Below, in pieces: positions 46,138 to 54,985 of a stretch of 64,000 bases of DNA. Position 1 is the first letter of the stretch; every line of letters starts with the position of its first letter. A program made the position numbers and the translations under genes. The notes under the pieces are model-generated. The model saw only the letters and a list, made by a program, of their open reading frames with translations, did no database searches and was not told the origin of the DNA. The DNA comes from Turbatrix aceti (Eukaryota > Nematoda > Chromadorea > Rhabditida > Panagrolaimidae): the NCBI GenBank assembly GCA_963969345.1, contig OZ017768.1:2814718-2878717 (forward strand), read 5' to 3'.

Positions 46138-47372
46138 TCAAAAAGCAGTATCACAGTTGAAAATAGGCTCATGGCCGGGGATGACGTAGGGCAGAAAACT
46201 GTTGGTCTCCGGCAGTCTGAGTTTTTCGGTCTTGATCAACTTGTTGACTTCACTATTGAAAATGTTTCTGACGACAAAAGACCACATATCGTGTTCTGAG
46301 TCGCCCGTGTCGACAATGACCATCGAGAAATAATCGACAAGGAAATAAAACGCATCCTCCGCTTCGGAGTTCAGATGTCGCTTCTTCAAAATCACATTCC
46401 TGTTGTTCAATGCTTTGCAAAACACGCTAGGCCTAGCAGGTAGGTGTGCAGTACGAATGACGTCCATGTCGAAGAGATAGCAACTAATCGCGTACACGAA
46501 CGACCGGATATCGATTTGGATGAGGGCCTTGATGCAGGGGGTGCGGAGATAATTGACTGCGAAAATCATGTTCAATCTAAAAAACGAAATATGCATGTTA
46601 ACACCAAATAAATTTGAGCAAAAACTCACTTTTTAGCAATAGGAGGCAGCGTGGCGTGACTCCATTTGGCCTCGAACATCTTGAGCAGTTTTTTGTAGCT
46701 CAGGGTATTAATTGCGACGTAGCTGCCATCAAGAGTCTCCACCTGCAGTCGTGTCTTGCGAGGCAGAGAGTATAACATTTTTCCGCATTTAGAGTTTGCA
46801 GAAGCCAGCGGTATCGGAGCACATTGACGCCCGATTACTCGCCTGACAGATCGCCGACTGCAGGACAAGTCTGCCGATTCATTTTCATCCTGATTCGAGG
46901 CAGGGGAAATGAAGCTCGGTGTAGAAGATCGAGGGCGCTTCTTCGCCGGCGGTTCTGAGTTTTCTTTCTCGGGAAACAACAGTTCCAGGATTTCCGGTGT
47001 GTCGGAAGTCTGGGTGCAAGGTGACACGCTCTCGCTCTTGATGTCGATCTCAGACGTGGAAGAATTCTGGACAAAAGATTTCTGAATCTCGCCGACGACG
47101 TCGTTTTTGATGGTTTCCCTGAGTTTCGCAAATTCATCCATGATTTCTTGATGAGTGGAATGGGGCGCCGGAGCCGGAGTGTCACAGCGGTTGTGGAAAT
47201 TGATGTCGGTAATTTCAATGACTTCTGCAACGACCAACCGACCGTCGAACAGGTACCGACACATGTCGCCAACCACGATGTCGTCAGGTGTCCTCGCCCG
47301 GTGAACATTGGGGTCTGCGGAAGTCGTATTCTTCTCGCTGCCGTCGTCGAAACGCAGTCGAATGATCTTCAT
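46138..47372 (-). CDS. BEN-like family member 14, 393 aa
   Basis: Exons 47372..46630 and 46576..46138. Starts MKIIRLRFDDGSEKNTTSAD after TTTTTCAGAA. Coiled coil LRETIKNDVVGEIQKS, basic PPAKKRPRSS, TRLQVETLDGSYVAINTL to AKK, then LNMIFAVNYLRTPC, SCYLFDMDVIRTAHLPA, FYFLVDYFSMVIVD, SFVVRNIFN, and the tail VIPGHEPIFNCDTAF. It is the intact partner of pseudogene member 10, with which it shares promoter, exon 1 middle and most of exon 2 in inverted orientation 11 kb away. Confidence 0.76.
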
Positions 47373-48049
47373 TTCTGAAAAACAAATAAAATTTGAGCTG
47401 GAGGTATGAAAAAAACGAAACGCTTATGAACGATATTTTACATAAAACAATTTTTTTACGCTCGACAACGGAGTCTAAAAATGAAAACATACATAACGTC
47501 TGGGTTAATGTTTAGTAAAAAAAAACATTGTCCAGACAACGGACCGAGCTAACACTTTTCCGGTACTATCTACAATGACGCGCGCGCGCGCGCCGACTTT
47601 TGCAGTCGTATGTATAGGAGTGGCCAAAATCAAGCAGTAGTCTATGCTCGGATGCGACTCCGCATCGTTCGAATGCTGGTTCAGTGCGGGGGTGCGAAAG
47701 GTTCCCAGACCCCGCGGCTTCTCCGCCGAGCGCCGCGGCTCGTTGTCCGCAGCGGCACGGCATTTATGTACATGCTGCTGAGTGTGAGTGAGTCATTCAT
47801 CGTACCTATTATGTAGGACGCAGGCATGAAAAAACGGCCCAACCCAGCCCGGGCTTGGGCATTGCGACGGTTGGTTGATATTTTGTGGACGGAAAATGGT
47901 TGAACTCAATCGTACTATAAAAATATTTTGTACTGCATGTTTTTGACAGTTTTTTGAAACCTAAATTCTGACATTACGTTTTTTTGGCATAAAAGCAAAC
48001 AAAATAAAAAATACAAATTCACAATATATAATAAATAAAAGAAATCAAA
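47373..48049. other. Intergenic, duplicated promoter plus GC-rich patch
   Basis: 47373-47620 is the inverted copy of 33484-33744. A (GC)n run lies at 47578-47593. At 47691-47713 is GGTGCGAAAGGTTCCCAGAC, matching 13435-13457 closely; the surrounding 47640-47770 is GC-rich and unlike its neighbours. Confidence 0.5.
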
Positions 48050-49584
48050 ATCAAAAAGAAGTGTTGCAGTTGAAAATAGGTCGATGACCTGCAATCAGGG
48101 TGGCGAAACTCCCATGGGAATTAGAAATAAGGGAATTATCCCATGGGATTCCCATGGGAGTCCCCGGGGGTATTTTTTGGTACATTTAAAAAAGTACATG
48201 TTCATACAAAAAAGATATCCAAAAACACACTTATTTTATTAATGTATTAAAATTAACAATGAAAATAAAATCATTTCCCTAATTTGAAAGAAAAAAGCAC
48301 GCTCCTGCGTAAAATAACGGTGATATTTTAGGCGGGATCGTGCATTTTCAAAATTCCGTGGGGAATTTTCCCGTGATAGATGGGAATCCCGGGATAATTC
48401 CCGGGATATTTCCCATGGGACTCCCATGGGAATCCCCTCTTCGCCACCCTGCCTGGAATGACGTGACGCAGAAAGAAGTTACAGTCGCGTCGAATGCGGT
48501 GGGAGTCTCCAACACATTGGATGAAGTTGTTTCTGACGACTGCGTGCCACAAAGCGTGTCCTTCGTCGTCTGGGTTAACGAGGATGGTCGAAAAATAGTC
48601 GACGAGGAAATAAAAGGCATCCTGCGCTTCGGAGTTGAGACATCGCAATTTGTTATTCTTCGGTAAGTTATGTGGATTTCGGAACACGCCAGGCTTGTGT
48701 GGAAGAAACGCGGCAAGAAGGACGTCCATGTCAAAGAGGTAGCAGGCGATGGGGTACATGAACGACCGGGCATGGCTTTTGTAGAAGGCATCGAGGCAGG
48801 GTTTGCGGAGGTGATGGACTGCGAGTTGCATGTTCAGTCTGAAAAAATGAGAGTAAAACACAAAAAAAAATATTTAAAAAAAAACTCACTTGGCAGCAAT
48901 CGGAGGCAGTTCGGCATTTATCCACTTCGCTCCAAAAGTTTTGTCCAGATCATCGTAATGCATGGTATTGACGGGCACGTAAATGCCGTTGAGGGTCTTC
49001 ACCCGCAGAATTGCGTCACGCGGAAAAACGCCGGTGAGCCTAGCGTGTTTAAAGATATTTCCCGGAGGATCAATCGCGCATCTGCCGACCGATTGCAGCC
49101 TAAAAATGTTTTCAACTGGCTGATAACTTTCCTCTGAGTTGACGGAAATCGGAGGAGTAGATTGTCGACGATGTTTATTCGGCGCAGGCTCTGGGGTATT
49201 GTCCAGGATTTCAGGTGTGGGACAGCGCTGGACGGAAGACGCCACTTCCCTACACTCGCTTCGGACATTTGACGCAAAATGGGTCTGGAAAACAGATGAC
49301 AACTTTTGAAATTCGGTCGCTAGTTCATTTTTGATGTCAGCTCGGATTTTGGCCAGTTGATCGTTGAATTCTTGCCGAGTGACATCGGACGACGCCGTGC
49401 CATCGATCATGTCAATTTCGGTGACGTCAAGGACTTCTGCAACGACCAATCGACCGTCGACTGAGTAGCGGCAGAGGTCGCCGGCGACGAGGCCGTCAGA
49501 AGTTCTCACGCATTGAAGATTCGGATCCGATGCATTCACGCGTTTTTCGCTCCCGTCGTTGAAGCGAAGTTGAACGATTTTCAT
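48050..49584 (-). pseudogene. BEN-like family member 15, last exon interrupted by a MITE
   Basis: Exon 1 49584..48890 is intact (MKIVQLRFNDGSEKRVNASD, coiled coil IRADIKNELATEFQKLSSV, AILRVKTLNGIYVPVNTM, AAK). Exon 2 starts at 48838 with LNMQLAVHHLRKPC, ACYLFDMDVLLAAFLPH, FYFLVDYFSTIL, HAVVRNNFI, HVIPG. There a 356-bp element (48096-48451) interrupts it; the original end GHRPIFNCNTSF lies beyond at 48050-48087. Read through, the element replaces the conserved tail with about 40 Gly/Pro/His-rich residues ending at 48328, so a truncated but otherwise complete protein may still be made. Confidence 0.8.
48096..48451. mobile_element. hAT-like MITE, 356 bp, with 8-bp target-site duplication
   Basis: Terminal inverted repeat CAGGGTGGCGAA at both ends; subterminal CCCATGGGA palindromes. 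The flanks CCTGCAAT (48088-48095) and CCTGGAAT (48452-48459) are an 8-bp duplication with one mismatch. An 8-bp target site and CAGGG ends fit the hAT superfamily. No transposase. Removing it restores the family's tail codons. Confidence 0.85.
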
Positions 49585-49732
49585 ACCTAAAAATATCCAT
49601 GAAAAATGAGCGAAACGGAAAAAAACGCGAAATATACACGTAAACCCCCAAAAAAACACGGCAATTCTTCACGAAACTTATTCGATCAATTCTTCACGAA
49701 ACTTGTTCTGGCAAGAAAAAAATTATTGTAAC

Positions 49733-49746
49733 AATCGCTGTGAAAC
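49733..49746 (-). promoter_or_regulatory. GTTTCACAGCGATT motif, copy 4
   Basis: A 14-base exact match about 150 bp upstream of member 15. Confidence 0.45.
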
Positions 49747-49902
49747 GCCAAATAACAAAATGCGCACGCTGCAATGAAAAGTGCCTGCAGAAAAAGAAAA
49801 AGAATGAAAAAGAACGTAAAATAATTCATGAACTTATTATTTTACGTTCATCAACGAAATAGTTCCATTTTTCAAATGAACTTGTCGGCGTTTATATTTT
49901 TT

Positions 49903-49918
49903 GGGTTTCACAGCGATT
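49903..49918 (+). promoter_or_regulatory. GGGTTTCACAGCGATT motif, copy 5
   Basis: A 16-base exact match, opposite orientation to copy 4. Confidence 0.45.
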
Positions 49919-50137
49919 TCTACAAAACTTTTTTGGTTGGTCTCGTGGTAAACTGCCCGTGTTTTTTATATTATCCGACTCAAAAATTCGCCTCGAACAC
50001 GTTTTATTATCGATTTTGATACTCCTTGTTGTCAATTTTTATGCTCGTGTCATTATAAAAAATTCAAATTACGAAAAACTGAAAAAATATATAAAAATGA
50101 TCAAAATTAAAACGTGTGCCGTAAGCAGAGATTGTAA

Positions 50138-51308
50138 TCAAAAAGCAGTATGGGTATTGAAAATAGTCTGATGACCAGGGATGACGTGAAGCAGAAAGGA
50201 GTTTTCATGTGCCATGCCATCGCCTACGCGTCTTCGTTTTGCCTGCTTCAGATTTTCGTTGACAGAATGATTGAAGCAGTTTCTTACGACGGAATGCCAT
50301 ATTGCGTGGATTTTTTCTTCGACGAGGATCGTCGAAAAATAGTCGACGAGAAAGAAGAAAGCTTCGGTCGCTTCCAGGTTGATATCACGTTTGTGGGGAT
50401 TCCGATTTCCGCGGCTATGTTTCATCCCGTCAGACCTGTGTGGAAGAAATGCGGTACGAAGGACGTCCAAGTCGAAGAGGTAGCAACTGATGGCGTACAT
50501 GAACAACCGGGGATTGGTCTCCTTGAAGGAGTTTATGCAGGGTGTGAGGAGGTGACGGACAGCGAGTTGCATGTTCAGTCTGAAAAAGAAATGGAAAAAC
50601 AACAAAAATCAAGAAAAAGAGTAAAAAAACCAACTTTTCAGCAATCGGGGGCAATTTGACGCGTTTCCACTTCGCTTCGAAAGCCTCGACCAAATAACCG
50701 TAATGCAAGGTCCTGAGAGGCAAGTAGCTGCCATCGGGAGTCTCGACCAGAACCTGTGTATCAGAAGGAAAACACACACTGGTACGGCACTGATTCTGGT
50801 GATAGCTTTCATCCGAGGCAACGGAGATCGGAGTAGACAAACGACGAGAACGCTTTTCCACGCGACGCGGTCGCCAGTTTTCGGAATTCTCGGGAACCAA
50901 TTCCAGGATATCTGTCGTGGGCTCACGTGTATCGCAATGCTGGACGAAAGACGACTCGTCCTGATGACCTTCGCTCCGGACGCCCAAAGTGTTGAAATTC
51001 TGGAAAACAGTCGATAACTTTTGAATTTCGTTCACGACTTCATTTTTGATAGTTTCTTTGATTTTCTGAAGTTCATCCAGCAATTGTTGCTCAAAAGAAC
51101 TGGGAGTTGAAAGGTCGATGGCCGTTGGTTCGACCTTGATATCGGCGACGTCGAGAACTTCGGCGGTGATCAATCGACCGTCGATTGGGTAACGGCAGAG
51201 GTCGCCAACGATGAGATCATCGGAAGTTCTCACACAGCGAATGTCGGGGTCTGAAGCATTCACCGTTTTTTCGATCCCGTCATCGAAGTGAAGTCGAACG
51301 ATCTTCAT
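50138..51308 (-). CDS. BEN-like family member 16, 371 aa
   Basis: Exons 51308..50635 and 50579..50138. Starts MKIVRLHFDDGIEKTVNASD. Coiled coil KIKETIKNEVVNEIQKLSTV; basic RVEKRSRRLS. TQVLVETPDGSYLPLRTL to AEK (donor GTTGGT, atypical for the family), then LNMQLAVRHLLTPC, SCYLFDLDVLRTAFLPH, FFFLVDYFSTIL, HSVVRNCFN, basic KQAKRRRVG, and the tail VIPGHQTIFNTHTAF. The intron is short (55 bp). Confidence 0.73.
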
Positions 51309-51453
51309 ACCTTAAAAAAATCATGAAAATTGAGCAAAAATGGCAAAAACGAGCACCACAAAAAACGCGTCATCATTTTTACACAAAAACAAAAACGCGT
51401 CATCATTTTTTATCGTAAAAATCGATTGGTTAGATTTTCCTTTTTTTCAGAAA

Positions 51454-51554
51454 TGAAGATCCTGAGTCATTGCACGAATCTCGTCAAAACGAAATGGAAA
51501 ACTGTCAAATTGTCTCCTAATTTTTTTCGCTGCGAGACCATACTCCCACTTTAG
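51454..51554 (+). pseudogene. Internally deleted BEN-like exon-1 relic
   Basis: The family start context (TTTTTTTCAGAAATGAAGAT) is kept, but after about 10 codons the sequence jumps to AKWKTVKL-like residues (KTKWKTVKLSP) that normally lie at the 3' end of exon 1. The AEK donor is missing. Confidence 0.6.
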
Positions 51555-51741
51555 TCAAATTGCCTCGTTTTTACCTTCTTTTTTTCTGTTTCGATCACGT
51601 GTTTTTTTGTTTCCCATAATTGTTTACTGTGTTTTTCTCACTTGCAAAGTTATAAAATTCTCCTTGAAACTATCAATTTCGCTGGTGTAATTTTTTTGAA
51701 ACATTTTTGTGTTTTTGTTCATTTTTTTTTGCTTTTTAGGC

Positions 51742-53035
51742 ATGAAAGTCTTTAGACTTCGGTTCGACGACGGGAGCGAACGACTCACAAATTCTTCTGA
51801 CCCCGATTTCCATCGTCCGAGAATTTCTGATGACATCGTTGTTGGCGACTTTTGCGCGTACTCAACCGAGGGCGGATTGGTCATCGCTGAAGTCGTTGAC
51901 GTCGACGACGTTGACGTCATGGATGGAGAATCGCTTCATTTCACCCACCAGGAAGTCGTGAATGACGTTTCCAACGAAGATGACGTCGTTCGCGAGATTC
52001 AGAGGATGTTGCCTTTTCCCAAGCCTTCTGACATCTCGGAATTATCACCCAAGCCGTCTACCGTAAACCAGGGTGAAAATGAATCGCTGGATGAGTGCTA
52101 CGGTCAGCGATCGGTCAGCCGAGTTGATTTGCAACGCCCGGTCGAAGGAACTCTGCCTCCTGATGCACAGATCCGGGTGGAGACTCCTGATGGCCGGTAC
52201 GTGCCACACGGAACCCTGCGTTACAATGAGCTGGTCGAGGCTTTCGAAGCGAAGTGGAAACACGTCAAATTACCTCCGATTGCTAAAAAGTGAGTTTTTT
52301 TGGTTTTTCATGGATGAACACCGTTTTTTTTGTTCGCGAGCAGACATGAACAGTTTTTAAATTTTATTCGAAAAAATTTGCCGAATACGAAAATTTTTGA
52401 CAAACGATTAACGATTTTTTTACCTAAATAAAAGTTGATGAATGAATATTTGTTTGCCATTTTTTTTATCAAATGACATAAATTTTAACATCATTACTGC
52501 AATTTTACCCCAATTTTTATTCGTTTTACCTGTTCAAAATTTTTGTTTTGTTTGCGAACGAACGAATGTTCACCCGTCCCTATTTTTACGGGTTGAACCC
52601 TTTTTTTTCAGATTGAACATGCCCCTCGCAGTCCAGAACCTCCGCAAACCCTGTATCAGAGCTTTCTACGGAACCTGCGCTGCCATGTTCGTACAACCCA
52701 TCTGCAGCTATCTCTTCGACAAGGACGTCATGCGTGTCGCATTCCTCCCCGGCGAACGTAACCCTTACAACAAGGTAATTCGCAAGCCGGTAAACAAAAA
52801 CAAACGGTACCTTAACTCTGAAGCGACAAAAGCTTTCGTCTTCCTGGTCGACTACTTTTCAAGCATCCTCATCGATCCCCGCGATCCAGAACACGAATTG
52901 TGGAACGCAGTCGTCAGAAACAGCTTTAACAAGCGTGTAACTGAGGTGATCAGGAGGGAAAGACGCGGGTTGAATCCATGGGCTAACATCTTCCCAGGTC
53001 ATCAGCCGGTTTTTAACTGTCATAATGCTTTTTGA
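51742..53035 (+). CDS. BEN-like family member 17, 323 aa
   Basis: Exons 51742..52289 and 52612..53035. Starts MKVFRLRFDDGSERLTNSSD after GCTTTTTAGGC. Short linker with EDDVVREIQRMLPF; no strong basic patch. AQIRVETPDGRYVPHGTL to AKK, then LNMPLAVQNLRKPC, CSYLFDKDVMRVAFLPG, FVFLVDYFSSILID, NAVVRNSFN, and the tail FPGHQPVFNCHNAF. The 322-bp intron contains GTTCGCGAGC and GCGAACGAACGAA motifs resembling sequence near 45.06-45.14 kb, perhaps a transposon relic. Confidence 0.73.
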
Positions 53036-54026
53036 TTACTGCAGAATAATAATTTTTGTTGATCCTGCGATCAAATTTCGATCAGTTTACTGTAAGAAAC
53101 ATAAAAAAAATGATTTTCCCGGAAAACTTTTCAAAAAATATGTGAATTGTGTTTTTCGCTTCGAGACCAGGGGCTCAAAAATTTGGGCCTAATCATATCA
53201 CGATGGTATCATTCATTTTTTAAATTTGTCAGTTATCAAATACTGTTGGTGTATAGTGATGCTATTACGGTACTAGAAAACAGGTAATACTTTACTTTAC
53301 TTTACTTTATTACTCTTACTCGTGCATAATTACTCATTACAAAATTAACTTTACTTTACTTTATTACTCTTACTCGTGCATAATTACTCATTACAAAATT
53401 AAAGAGAAAACAGGTAATACTGCTTCGGTAAACGTACAGCGCTGACTGACCCAATTAGTCAATCGACAATCTATCGACCTGACGATTGCATGCGCTCCCC
53501 TTTCCTTTTGTTCATCAAGCATATCTGTGCCAAAATCTCCAACAGCTTATTTGTTGGTCAAAGACGCACGTATTTCGTGCTATGTATGTATGCGATTGCG
53601 CATGACATCCATCACATCCATCGTGAAAAACAAAAGGCGTGGTCTTGTGTTGCAAAAGCACAAAATTTCTGTACACAAAATACAATACCTTGATCAAGGT
53701 CAAACCTTGACGATGGCTTTGCGCGCAAGTTTGTGCGTCGTTCAAGGAGCCCGTGCCGTTTTGAGATACTAGATGCAAAGTTATTTTGTGGCGCGCACAG
53801 AAAGCGCCGGTGTTCGTGGTTTTTGTCGCGCTCTTTCCTACTTTTTCAATACTGTTGAGCGTTCGGGCTCAAGCCGTGTCGATGAATAATTTGCCTATAT
53901 AGTCTACGGATGTTGAATTCATTAACGTTTTTGACGTGCTTCTGGGGTGTTTTGTTTCAACCACTCAACATTTATAGGTTTTGTTTTACAATTGTTATCA
54001 CGTCTCCTTATCCAAATTCCTCAACG
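53036..54026. other. Intergenic with a 54-bp tandem duplication
   Basis: Contains the 54-bp tandem pair listed separately, GGTAATAC repeated on either side of it, and a TATA-like CCTATATAG at 53894-53902 upstream of the next gene. Confidence 0.5.
53296..53402. repeat. Tandem duplication, 54-bp unit x2
   Basis: Units 53296-53349 and 53350-53402 are identical over TTTACTTTACTTTATTACTC to CATTACAAAATTAA. Flanked by GAAAACAGGTAATAC on both sides. Confidence 0.85.
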
Positions 54027-54791
54027 ATGAGCTCAAAATCCTTCTCCATCAACTGGGACAACATGGATCAGCTCGTCAAGAGCAACGTTCTTACTGGTGT
54101 CGGCTGGTCTTCATTGTATACCATCAACCAGCATAATCCCGGCCTCGTTTCCGCTGTCTGCGGGACGCCCACCCTAGTCGTTGACATTCGACCGCCCATG
54201 GACGACGTTGACGAATTAAAGAAGGTGAACCCGGTCATGGTGAGGTACGCCCCGGGCTATGAACCTAGGGCCCCGTTCAATACATACATCACGCACATGA
54301 AGCATTTCCGGCCTACCCGAGTGGAGCTAACGATGGTCCGCTTTTCCTTGGAGCAGCTTCAGAGTATTCTCGAGTTGGGTGCGCACGACGTCAAGATTTA
54401 CGACTGCGAGCTCACTTCGATGCACACTTCTCTGAGCGACATCGTGCATGTCTTCAAAAAGATTAGGAATCTCTAGTAAGCTATACTTTTTGATTCAACG
54501 AAAATTTTAAAAAATTTTAGCATTGGCTTCCACAAACTCCTAACCACGAGCTCCGACGTTGTCGCCCTGGCCAATCAGCTCATGGCCAATCCTTACCCCG
54601 AGAAAATGTTTGTCGAGCTCAGTAACGTGCTGCCATGGCAGCAAAACGCTGTTCCACCCGAAGTCCTCGTAAGTCATTTTTTCGCAATTTCTGAAAAATA
54701 TATACATGTTTTTTTGCAGAACAACGACAATATGAGCATTTCCTTTATTCCACGTCGGCGTTATTATAACCAGGAAGGTATTCTAGTTTGA
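54027..54791 (+). CDS. Unrecognised small intracellular protein, 222 aa
   Basis: Exons 54027..54475, 54521..54668, 54720..54791; phases agree. Start chosen at MSSKSFSINWDNMDQLVKSN; an upstream in-frame ATG at 53910 would add a hydrophobic 39-residue leader but lies before a more plausible context. Alternating strands and helices (VELTMVRFSLEQLQSILELG, MFVELSNVLPW) suggest a Leu-rich-repeat-like or F-box-associated fold, loosely like the 16062-17373 protein, but no diagnostic motif is seen. Function unknown. Confidence 0.6.
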
Positions 54792-54985
54792 CTTTTTTGT
54801 ACCACTCGCTTCGCTCCCGCTTCTTATTTTTTTCCTTTTCCCCCCTCGCTCCGCTTAGTTTTTTTTTGTTTTGTGTGTGTCGTTATACAAAATTGCCACA
54901 TTTTTATCAGAGATCGGGAACGTTATCTGATTTCCAGTTTGTGTACGAATAGAAAAAAACAGGGATAATTGATTGATTGACCGCC

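Larger units (their letters stand above)
49585..50137. other. Intergenic with two GTTTCACAGCGATT motifs
   Basis: Motif at 49733-49746 (reverse) and 49903-49918 (forward). TTCTTCACGAAACTT is directly repeated near 49667 and 49691. No gene seen. Confidence 0.45.

Noticed and set aside
47600..47770. tRNA-derived SINE
   Set aside because: A GTTCGAA-like box is present but no convincing cloverleaf or paired A-box in either orientation.
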